Assembly: GCF_001885735.1 (NCBI RefSeq)
Contig: NZ_JXKG01000010.1
Coordinates: forward strand, 23,255-87,254
DNA: 64,000 nt
Direction of reading: 5' to 3'
Source of the DNA: Enterococcus canintestini
GTDB taxonomy: Bacteria; Bacillota; Bacilli; Lactobacillales; Enterococcaceae
Position 1 is the first letter of the stretch. Every line of letters starts with the position of its first letter. The notes below the pieces were generated by a model. That model ran no database searches and was not told the DNA's origin. It worked only from the letters and a program-made list of their open reading frames with translations. The position numbers and the translations under genes are program-made. Positions 17,331 to 24,182 of the stretch are shown piece by piece.

Positions 17331-17795
17331 GTGGCTTTTACAAAAGAAGAAAAAGTAGCTGCTTATGAATTACTATTATTACAACAAAAAGGATTACTTG
17401 AAATTGAAGATGATTTATTAGCAAATTTAGCAAATTCATCAGCTTTATTAAAAGAAACATTACCAGATACAGTTTTTGCGGGCTATTATTTGTTTAAAGC
17501 AGACCAATTAATCTTGGAACCTTTTCAAGGGCGAGTTTCTTGTACCAGAATACAAATGGGCAAAGGTGTATGTGGCGAGAGCGCCCAAAAACGTCAAACT
17601 GTCATTGTCGGGAATGTCAAAGAATATGAAAATTATATTTCTTGTGATTCTGCTGCTATGTCAGAAATTGTTGTACCTTTGATTAAAAACAATGAATTAA
17701 TTGGTGTTTTAGATTTAGATAGTAGTAAAACCAACAGCTATGATGAAATTGACCAAAAATTTTTAGAAGAATATGCGCAATTACTAATGAAATAA
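17331..17795 (+). CDS. msrC: Free methionine-(R)-sulfoxide reductase, GAF domain
   Basis: A 154-residue single GAF-domain enzyme that reduces free methionine-R-sulfoxide. The fRMsr cysteines are present: VSCTRIQMGKGVCG has two and the YISCDSAAMSEIVVPL segment carries the third; the GVLDLDSS end strand is also typical. GTG 17331 is preferred because GAGGTG (17319-17324) sits six bases before it, while the ATG at 17325 would leave almost no spacing. Monocistronic, presumably part of oxidative damage repair. Confidence 0.88.
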   Translation: MAFTKEEKVAAYELLLLQQKGLLEIEDDLLANLANSSALLKETLPDTVFAGYYLFKADQLILEPFQGRVSCTRIQMGKGVCGESAQKRQTVIVGNVKEYENYISCDSAAMSEIVVPLIKNNELIGVLDLDSSKTNSYDEIDQKFLEEYAQLLMK

Positions 17796-17919
17796 AGTGG
17801 TGCTGGTATTTTGTCAGCACTATTTTTTTATTTATTGTTAAAAATACTTGGCATAAACATTAAATAATGATATATTAATATTACAAAATAATTAAAAAAA
17901 GATTATAAAAGGAGTCGCG

Positions 17920-18147
17920 ATGAATAAAGATAATATTAGTTTAGGCCAAGTATACGAATGTAAACCAGTGGGACTTCAGCGTAGAGTAATTGGTGAAGTA
18001 GTGAAAAAATTGGAAAATTGTTTGGTATTAAGCGTTGAAAAATATGATTTGGTTGATCATGATGAAATTCAAGAACGCTTTGGAAAAGTAGTTGTTAAAT
18101 ATTCAGAAGTATATGGTAAAGCAGAAGTAGAATGTTTCTTTAGTTAA
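17920..18147 (+). CDS. Small conserved protein of unknown function, copy A
   Basis: A 75-residue protein with no signal peptide or membrane segment, which I do not recognise. It is clearly related to the product at 35142-35348: both have G-x-x-Y-x-C-x-PVG near the start, then R-x-V-x-G-x-V, VLxSV, Asp/Glu-rich DxxxIxE and VxYxxV. The predicted fold is mostly beta strands, possibly a small barrel. AAAGGAG precedes ATG 17920 and a terminator follows. It contains two Cys (C14 and one near C29), and only the first is shared with the other copy. Confidence 0.7.
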   Translation: MNKDNISLGQVYECKPVGLQRRVIGEVVKKLENCLVLSVEKYDLVDHDEIQERFGKVVVKYSEVYGKAEVECFFS

Positions 18148-18186
18148 AAATAAAAGGTTTTTAGAAAAAACAGGAGTCTAAAAATC

Positions 18187-18240
18187 AAAAATGCTTCAAA
18201 AAGTAGCTGGTAAATTTCCGCTGCCTTTTGAAGCATTTTT
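18187..18240. terminator. Bidirectional terminator
   Basis: AAAAATGCTTCAAAAAG (18187-18203) pairs with CTTTTGAAGCATTTTT (18225-18240). It can end the small gene on the plus strand and any transcript arriving from the minus strand. Confidence 0.8.
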
Positions 18241-18243
18241 ATT

Positions 18244-18297
18244 TCAAGATAATAAAGAATAAAGCCAATTAAATGGTGCAAAAAATAGTTTCTCCAA
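18244..18297 (-). CDS. Candidate 17-residue ORF on the minus strand
   Basis: A TTG codon at 18297-18295 lies eight bases after AAAGGAGG on the minus strand and opens a frame for MEKLFFAPFNWLYSLLS, followed directly by the hairpin at 18187-18240. Good ribosome site and terminator, but no clear promoter, and the ORF is very short. Confidence 0.2.
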   Translation of the reverse strand: MEKLFFAPFNWLYSLLS

Positions 18298-18542
18298 AGG
18301 GCAAACCTCCTTTGCTAAATTTTAACACGATAATCGATTACAAGATGATGAACTTTTTTTACAGTTTGAGGAAGTTTAAGACAAAGATGACAAAACCATA
18401 ACGATAAGAATATGTTGTACTTAGATACTAGCAAAGAAATAGTCGCCTTTTTATATGTTGTGCTCTCGTTATGAAAGCCACTAGAAAAATGCCCCTCCTT
18501 TTGACCTTCCTTTTGTTGTAAAAAATAAAATTTGCTAAAAAA

Positions 18543-18580
18543 AGAGATACAATCCCTTATTTAAAAAGGTTTGTATCTCT
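18543..18580 (-). terminator. Terminator of ssrA
   Basis: Read on the minus strand, AGAGATACAA pairs with TTGTATCTCT around a loop and is followed by a T7 run (18537-18543), about 26 bases beyond the tmRNA 3' end. Confidence 0.85.
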
Positions 18581-18605
18581 AGTAAAAACCACTGAAAACT
18601 ATCAA

Positions 18606-18966
18606 TGGAGACGGCGGGAGTCGAACCCGCGTCCAAACACATCGCCACCCAAAAGACTACGCTCATAGTCCGCTCTTTTGAGATTCGCGCGGTAAAACGC
18701 CGAGGGACAGGCTTTTTACTTTGCTAGTCTGATAATCTCTTCTAAGTTTTACAGACGGAAAAACTTAGCGTATCCCACTAAATTTGAGACCCTTACCCGA
18801 GCACATGGGCGATGCCGGGAGGATCTACGCTAACTGTTTTTAGGCAGCTAAAGCGTAAGAGTTTTCGTTTTTAGCAGTTATATTTAACTGTAACGTTTTA
18901 ACGTAGCCGTAACCTACGAAGCGCCATTCGAGCTCGAACTATGCCTGTCGAATCCGTAACGTCCCC
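18606..18966 (-). ncRNA. ssrA: Transfer-messenger RNA (tmRNA)
   Basis: The 361-base minus-strand RNA starts GGGGACGTTACGGATTCGAC and ends with a T-arm (GGGTTCGACTCCC), the acceptor strand CGTCTCC and ACCA-type end CCA encoded. The seven-base acceptor ends pair. The tag reading frame is at 18875-18840: GCT AAA AAC GAA AAC TCT TAC GCT TTA GCT GCC TAA, giving AKNENSYALAA. tmRNA rescues stalled ribosomes and tags the unfinished protein for ClpXP-type proteolysis. The LAA end is typical. The tag lacks one Asn relative to the AKNENNSYALAA I recall for Enterococcus faecium. Confidence 0.97.
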
Positions 18967-18993
18967 GTTATATAGGGCATCACAGCAAAGTTA

Positions 18994-19022
18994 ATTATAA
19001 CATGAAAGCCAGACGATGAAAA
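18994..19022 (-). promoter_or_regulatory. Promoter of ssrA
   Basis: On the minus strand TTTTCA (19022-19017) and TATAAT (18999-18994) are 17 bp apart, about 28 bases before the mature tmRNA 5' end, allowing for 5' processing. The -35 sits in the loop of a hairpin (19007-19031) behind the upstream HAD gene. Confidence 0.6.
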
Positions 19023-19043
19023 GTCTGGCTACTTTTATAGTAA

Positions 19044-19817
19044 TTAAATTAAGCCAAAATGTTTCAATGCATGGACAATTCCGCCCTCGGTATTACTTTT
19101 TGTCACAAAGTCTGCTTTTTCTTTTAACAACGGCACACCATTACCCATAGCTATTTTAATATCGCAAGCATCAAAAAGGGCGACATCATTAGGACCATCA
19201 CCAAAAGCATAGGCGGGAACATTAGTTAATTGTAGTTTTTCTTGTAAAAGTTTAACGGCATTGCCTTTTGAAACGGTCTTTTTAACCGTATCTAGTGAGT
19301 AAGGAGTATTGCGATAAAAATTCAACTGAGGGAAACGTTCAGTGTAATAAGTGTCATTGTTTTGCCCTAAAACGAGTAACATGTTAACAGGTTTCGTCAG
19401 ATAGCCATCAGGGTCTAATGGCGGAACAGGTGTATGAATGAAGTTGTAAGCTCCTAGTAAGAATTCATTATGTTCGTTACACCATATTTCGTTTTCATTA
19501 TAAAAAGAAATGGCATCACCATTTGCTTTGGCGGCATCATAAACTTCTTTAATTAGTGTTTTCTCGTATAAATCAGAAAAGATAATTTCACCGTCGACTC
19601 GAATAAAAGCGCCATTCATAATAATATCACTGTCAATATTGGCTTGTTTCATAATGGACGCAACTTCCACTTCGGTACGTCCTGTGGCGATGACCGGTAA
19701 GACGTTGTTTTCTTTTAATTGTGTCATCGCATTTGCAATTTCAGGTCGTACTTGGGATTTATCATCCAGTAAGGTACCGTCTAAATCAAAAAAAGCTGTT
19801 GCTTTATACGTCGTCAT
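19044..19817 (-). CDS. Cof-type HAD-IIB phosphatase
   Basis: A 257-residue sugar-phosphate-type phosphatase of the HAD superfamily, subclass IIB. The nucleophile motif FFDLDGTLL is at residues 9-17, motif II is VIATGR, the Lys is in VKKTVSKGNAVK, and GDGPNDVALFD is motif IV. The alpha/beta cap between motifs II and III is typical of Cof proteins. The substrate cannot be deduced. It has an AGGAGA site and ends just upstream of the ssrA promoter; another Cof paralogue lies at 47682-48485. Confidence 0.88.
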   Translation of the reverse strand: MTTYKATAFFDLDGTLLDDKSQVRPEIANAMTQLKENNVLPVIATGRTEVEVASIMKQANIDSDIIMNGAFIRVDGEIIFSDLYEKTLIKEVYDAAKANGDAISFYNENEIWCNEHNEFLLGAYNFIHTPVPPLDPDGYLTKPVNMLLVLGQNNDTYYTERFPQLNFYRNTPYSLDTVKKTVSKGNAVKLLQEKLQLTNVPAYAFGDGPNDVALFDACDIKIAMGNGVPLLKEKADFVTKSNTEGGIVHALKHFGLI

Positions 19818-20128
19818 GTATCATTCTCCTATCTTAGTTGTAAATATTTGAAAGTAAAGTAATCAAATAGATTGTTACAACCGTTTTGTTTTCTCATTAT
19901 CACTTTAGCAAATTAAACGTAACCTTACTAGCTTTTTAATTTAAAAGCCAAAACCACTAATGGAAATAAAAGCGAGTAGAATTTTATATTTTGGTTGGTA
20001 TTTAATTTGTTACCGTAATTTTTCTTAATAAAGGGTGAAAAAACAGGCAAGCTTACTTGAAGAAAATGTGAAGTTATTGGTCTTGCTTTACAATTTCAGT
20101 TATACTATGAGCAAGGAGTGAGACAGTT
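19818..20128. other. Divergent region before the SdpI-like gene
   Basis: The 311 bases between the divergent HAD and SdpI-like genes are AT-rich. TATACT at 20101-20106 with TTGGTC 18 bp upstream is a plausible promoter for the three genes to the right; nothing else stands out. Confidence 0.45.
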
Positions 20129-20470
20129 GTGATTTTTTTATATGTGGGTGTTATCATGCTGGTTATCGGTTTTTGTTTCTTTTTATTCCCAGCGAAAAAG
20201 CCAAATTTAATTTATGGATATCCTTCTGTTTTAGCAAAGAAAAACAGCCAAAATTGGCGCTATGCGCAAAAAGTAAATAGCTTGTTATTATTAGTAGTTG
20301 GCTTTATTTGTGCTGGAATTGGTTTTTTACTAAAAGAGACGGGAAATACAAATTATTTTATTGCAGAAATGCTTTTAATTCCATTACCAATTATTGGTGT
20401 TTTTGCTGGAACAGAAGAATTATTACAGCGATTTGATCGCCGGCATGCTGCAAAAGAAGCAGAAAGGTAG
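20129..20470 (+). CDS. SdpI/YhfL-family membrane protein
   Basis: A 113-residue membrane protein with three hydrophobic segments (about 2-20, 46-68 and 75-95). The loop IYGYPSVLAKKNSQNWRYAQ between the first two is the SdpI-family signature. In B. subtilis SdpI gives immunity to the SdpC toxin and acts with a regulator, but many family members have no known role. GTG 20129 follows AAGGAGTG. The response regulator gene begins nine bases after the stop, so the protein probably belongs to the two-component operon. Confidence 0.75.
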   Translation: MIFLYVGVIMLVIGFCFFLFPAKKPNLIYGYPSVLAKKNSQNWRYAQKVNSLLLLVVGFICAGIGFLLKETGNTNYFIAEMLLIPLPIIGVFAGTEELLQRFDRRHAAKEAER

Positions 20471-20479
20471 GGGAAAAAA

Positions 20480-21196
20480 ATGAATATTTTAATGATTGAA
20501 GATAATGAAGCTGTTTCAGAAATGATGCAGATGTTTTTTTTAAACGAAGGTTGGGAAGCAACTTTTAAGTATGATGGCCAAGAAGGTCTTGATGCATTTA
20601 TGCAAGAACCAGAACATTGGGATATGATTACACTTGATTTGAATTTACCCAGCTTAGATGGTATGGCAGTTGCACGAGAAATTCGTAAAATTTCCAAGAC
20701 AGTACCAATTATCATGTTAACGGCTAGAGATTCAGAAAGTGACCAAGTTATTGGTTTAGAAATGGGAGCAGATGATTATGTCACGAAACCATTTAGTCCT
20801 TTGACATTAATTGCAAGGATGAAGGCATTGCATCGTCGGAGTGAGCTGGCTGAAAGTGTTACGACTGAAAAAGAAGATGATAATACTTTTGATATTGTTA
20901 CCAAGCACTTTAAAATGAATACGAAAACTAGAGAAGCGTATTTAGATGATACTTTAATTGATGGTTTAACACCAAAAGAATTTGATTTATTGTACACGTT
21001 AGCAAAAAAACCACGCCAAGTTTTTTCCCGTGAACAGTTATTAGAATTAGTTTGGGACTATCAGTATTTTGGGGATGAGCGGACGGTGGATGCTCATATT
21101 AAAAAACTACGGCAAAAAATAGAAAAAGTAGGACCGCAAGTGATTCAAACTGTATGGGGTGTTGGGTATAAATTTGATGATTCTGGGGTGGCATAA
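20480..21196 (+). CDS. OmpR-family response regulator
   Basis: A 238-residue response regulator with a receiver domain (acidic pair E7/D8, phosphoacceptor D53 in TLDLN, conserved Lys in YVTKPF) and a C-terminal winged-helix DNA-binding domain (LTPKEFDLLYTLA through HIKKLRQKIEKVG and VWGVGYKF). It is coupled by a one-base TAATG overlap to the sensor kinase. The overall sequence reminds me of the enterococcal cell-wall stress regulator CroR, but that is recall, not proof, so no symbol is assigned. Confidence 0.9.
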   Translation: MNILMIEDNEAVSEMMQMFFLNEGWEATFKYDGQEGLDAFMQEPEHWDMITLDLNLPSLDGMAVAREIRKISKTVPIIMLTARDSESDQVIGLEMGADDYVTKPFSPLTLIARMKALHRRSELAESVTTEKEDDNTFDIVTKHFKMNTKTREAYLDDTLIDGLTPKEFDLLYTLAKKPRQVFSREQLLELVWDYQYFGDERTVDAHIKKLRQKIEKVGPQVIQTVWGVGYKFDDSGVA

Positions 21197-22656
21197 TGCG
21201 TTACCTCTATCAGCAGTTGATGGCTTTTTGGGTCGTTATTGCCGTAATTTTATTAATTGTTGGTATTTCTTTTACGCAATTGACCAAACAAACCATGGAA
21301 GATAATAACTATCGGCAATTATTCGGATATGCAGAATCAGTGGCAAAAACTGCACAAAATTACGCGGAACTACCAAATGCTAATGTAACGACACCAGATG
21401 ATAGTCTGCATAATTCGCTGATGTTCACAGAACTTGCCCTAAACCAACAAGATGTGAATTTTGTCTTTATTAATAAAAGTGGTAAATCCACTTATCCCAA
21501 TAATGCTAACGTTCATTTTTCAATTACAGAAAGCCAGTGGAATGCTTTAAAAGCAGGTGAGCGGCAAAAAAAGACTTCCGATACGAATGTATTTGGTGAA
21601 AAAGAAGTAACTTCCTATGCTATGGTGCCTTTTAATTTGGAAGGTGAATTTTACGGGGCGCTCATTGTAACGCAACCAGCTAAAAACATTTCAGATAGTG
21701 TTAATTCTGTGACGTTGAACTTGTTTAAAGGTTTTATCATCTCTAGTGTTATTGCGCTAATTATCAGTTACTTTTATGCCAGCATGCAGGTGCGACGTAT
21801 TAATCGCATGAAAAAAGCAACAAAAGAAATTGCCAATGGTAATTTCGATGTACAATTACCGGTTCATGATAAAGATGAATTTGATGAATTAGCAGATGAT
21901 TTTAATAAAATGACGATCTCTCTAAAAGAATCACAAGAAGAAATTGAAAGACAAGAAGAACGGCGCAAACAATTTATGGCGGATGCTTCTCATGAAATGC
22001 GAACACCTCTAACCACCATTAACGGGTTGTTAGAAGGTTTAGAATACAATGCGATTCCTGAAAACCAAAAAGAAAACGCTGTGCGTTTAATGAAAAATGA
22101 AACGGAACGCTTAATTCGTTTAGTAAATGAAAATCTGGACTATGAAAAAATTCGCACCAATCAAATTTCGATTGTAGTTAAAAAATTCAATGGAACAGAA
22201 GCCCTACAAAATGTTTTAACACAGCTTGAGAAAAAAGCAGAAGCGGCGGGGGATACATTACATTTTGACGTTACTGAACCGATTGATGTATATGCTGATT
22301 ACGATCGGTTTGTCCAAATTGTGGTCAATATTATTCAAAATGCGATTCAGTTTACCCAAAATGGTGATATTTATATCAATTTGAAAAAAGGCTATTTGGA
22401 AACAATCGTTGAAATCAGTGATACAGGCATTGGCATGACAGAAGAACAACAACGTAATATTTGGGATCGTTATTACAAAGCGGATCCTTCCAGAAAAAAT
22501 CGTAAATTTGGTGAGTCGGGTCTTGGTCTACCAATTGTCCAACAATTGGTTCGTTTACACAAAGGAAGCATTAAAGTAGATAGTAAATTAAACGAAGGAA
22601 CTAAGTTTACGATAACTTTTCCCGATGTTGAAATCCCTGATGAAACAAACGAGTAA
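21196..22656 (+). CDS. Sensor histidine kinase
   Basis: A 486-residue membrane kinase. Membrane segments at about residues 9-28 and 176-197 enclose an extracellular sensor domain of about 145 residues. HAMP (about 198-250), HisKA with phospho-His266 in ADASHEMRTPL, and the ATPase domain with N-box NIIQNAIQF, G1 DTGIGM and G2 GESGLGL follow. It phosphorylates the partner regulator encoded just upstream, with which its start overlaps. If the regulator is CroR-like this would be CroS, which responds to beta-lactam and cell-wall stress. A perfect terminator follows. Confidence 0.9.
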   Translation: MRYLYQQLMAFWVVIAVILLIVGISFTQLTKQTMEDNNYRQLFGYAESVAKTAQNYAELPNANVTTPDDSLHNSLMFTELALNQQDVNFVFINKSGKSTYPNNANVHFSITESQWNALKAGERQKKTSDTNVFGEKEVTSYAMVPFNLEGEFYGALIVTQPAKNISDSVNSVTLNLFKGFIISSVIALIISYFYASMQVRRINRMKKATKEIANGNFDVQLPVHDKDEFDELADDFNKMTISLKESQEEIERQEERRKQFMADASHEMRTPLTTINGLLEGLEYNAIPENQKENAVRLMKNETERLIRLVNENLDYEKIRTNQISIVVKKFNGTEALQNVLTQLEKKAEAAGDTLHFDVTEPIDVYADYDRFVQIVVNIIQNAIQFTQNGDIYINLKKGYLETIVEISDTGIGMTEEQQRNIWDRYYKADPSRKNRKFGESGLGLPIVQQLVRLHKGSIKVDSKLNEGTKFTITFPDVEIPDETNE

Positions 22657-22696
22657 ATATGGGAATAGTAGTGGTAATTGTATTACTGCGCTAGTT

Positions 22697-22735
22697 AAAA
22701 AACCGGCTACACTTTTTAAGTGTAGCCGGTTTTTT
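22697..22735. terminator. Terminator of the two-component operon
   Basis: AAAAAACCGGCTACACTT and AAGTGTAGCCGGTTTTTT are exact complements with a three-base loop. The A run also lets it work for the converging gene. Confidence 0.92.
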
Positions 22736-22781
22736 AGTAAGGATTGCTTTTGAAATAACTACTTTTTTAGTTTTGCTAAAA

Positions 22782-23270
22782 TTATAAATCAACTTGTTTT
22801 AAGTTATCAACTAATGTTTCATCCGTAGTTAAAAGATAAATTACTAAGTCTTCTTTTTCAATTAGATCTCGAAACAGGCTAAAGAGTTGCTGGCGTTCGG
22901 GGATGGTTAAGGCCGTAATGATATCTTCTAAACAAATAATCTTATTTTCAGCTAGCAAAGCGCGAAAAATCTGCAATTGAATCATTTCTACTTGCGTTAA
23001 ACTTTCCGGTTCTTTATTTAAAAGAACATCGCTTACTTGTAACTCTTTCGCCAGTGGCAGTTCAGTAATTTTTTGCTTATAAAATTTATTGGGAAAACCC
23101 ATTAAAAGATTTTCGGTTAGTGAAAGATAAGGAATAAAATCAGGAGTGAGACTAATTTTTCCTACATCTGCGGTGAGACGTTGTAATTCTCGTTGGAAAT
23201 TTTGTTGTGCTTGAGCTAATGTTTCCCCGTAAAAAATTTTAAAATGCTGTTGTGAGCTGATTTTTTCCAT
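22782..23270 (-). CDS. Degenerate ABC-type ATPase without nucleotide-binding motifs
   Basis: A 162-residue protein that aligns by eye with the second half of a LolD/MacB-type ABC ATPase but has lost its active-site motifs. There is no Walker A (GxxxxGKS). The Q-loop region reads LTPDFIPYLSLTENLLMG, the signature LSGGE is LTQVE, the Walker B IILADEP is IICLEDI, the D-loop is TALT, and the H-loop His is missing (LLTTDE). The reading frame is intact with a good start, which argues for retained function as a pseudo-ATPase rather than recent decay. The partner permease is encoded just upstream. Confidence 0.6.
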   Translation of the reverse strand: MEKISSQQHFKIFYGETLAQAQQNFQRELQRLTADVGKISLTPDFIPYLSLTENLLMGFPNKFYKQKITELPLAKELQVSDVLLNKEPESLTQVEMIQLQIFRALLAENKIICLEDIITALTIPERQQLFSLFRDLIEKEDLVIYLLTTDETLVDNLKQVDL

Positions 23271-23354
23271 GAAATCACTTCCTCTAACTTAAATATTTAC
23301 GTCGTACAAAGTCAAATCAAAACGTTAAATTCTGCAATAGAAAATTGCGCTACT

Positions 23355-24080
23355 TTAATGCTTTCTAAAAAAGCGGATTTTACTTCCTAAGATAGCTAAT
23401 GGTAACCCGACAGCAAAGTTAACTAACAATAAGCCGACTGTCTGTCCAATTGTGGTAGTCAAAACATTCAGCCAATCACGGCTACTTATAAAAACAGATT
23501 GGATTAAAAGGGGATAGTTTTTGGGTAAACGAATACCAAATTGGGTGCCATTATTTAAATTTGTTAAGTCATTTGTTCGAATCATTTGTGCGGTTTGCGT
23601 ATGGATTGTTTCACAAATTCGTTGGATGAAGGGTTGAAAAACCAAGGTAAGACACGTAATGACGCCTACCACCAACAGTGCAGGTAAAACAAATTCATAT
23701 ATAATTTGTAGGGCCACGTTAAAATATGAACGTCCGGAAGCAAAAAATGTTTGTAATTCTTTTTGGCGCCGGTTAAAAGAATAGCTTGCAAAAAAGAACG
23801 TCAAAACAGTCAACGCGACTAAAAAAACAAGTGTAAAAGATAAATAAATATTTTTCATTTGGCTAAAGAAAAATTGTAAAGCATTATCCCAATTTTTATC
23901 TTCATTTAGTGGGTTATTTGTGAGCATATCTTGTAAGCTGTGGTAAACAACTTGAGCTGAATTAATTAAACACAATGTAAAAAATATACCAACAGTCATC
24001 ACGACTAATGCAATAAAATAGGGAAGATATATTTTTTTATGGTAGTGTAGACTGGCAACTGCATAATGGACTGTCCGCAT
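23355..24080 (-). CDS. FtsX-like ABC permease
   Basis: A 241-residue membrane protein with four hydrophobic segments: one near the N-terminus, then two flanking the cytoplasmic loop SFNRRQKELQTFFASGRS, and one at the C-terminus (VGLLLVNFAVGLPLAILG). That loop and order are those of FtsX/MacB permeases. The start is ATG 24080, five bases after GAGGTG; an upstream ATG would place this site inside the gene. It is shorter than usual FtsX permeases and its only apparent ATPase partner (22782-23270) lacks catalytic motifs. The function, possibly signal transmission to a kinase or hydrolase, is unknown. Confidence 0.7.
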   Translation of the reverse strand: MRTVHYAVASLHYHKKIYLPYFIALVVMTVGIFFTLCLINSAQVVYHSLQDMLTNNPLNEDKNWDNALQFFFSQMKNIYLSFTLVFLVALTVLTFFFASYSFNRRQKELQTFFASGRSYFNVALQIIYEFVLPALLVVGVITCLTLVFQPFIQRICETIHTQTAQMIRTNDLTNLNNGTQFGIRLPKNYPLLIQSVFISSRDWLNVLTTTIGQTVGLLLVNFAVGLPLAILGSKIRFFRKH

Positions 24081-24141
24081 CTTTTTCACCTCATAGAAAT
24101 TATACGTGGTGAGTTTGAACAAAGTATGAAGTTGTTTTTGC

Positions 24142-24179
24142 AAAAAAAAGAAGTTCCGGTTAAAAAACCGAAACTTCTT
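24142..24179 (-). terminator. Terminator of ltaS
   Basis: On the minus strand AAGAAGTTTCGG pairs with CCGGAACTTCTT and a run of T8 follows. It lies three bases beyond the ltaS stop codon. Confidence 0.88.
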
Positions 24180-24182
24180 TTT

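Larger units (their letters stand above)
18148..18542. other. Intergenic region between small gene and tmRNA terminator
   Basis: It contains the bidirectional hairpin at 18187-18240 and a candidate 17-codon minus-strand ORF at 18244-18297. The remainder (18311-18536) shows no convincing gene. Confidence 0.5.

Noticed and set aside
18428..18481. 17-codon minus-strand frame (GTG start) after an AGGAGGGG sequence
   Set aside because: The ribosome site is about 13 bases from the start codon, too far, and there is no promoter or terminator that fits.
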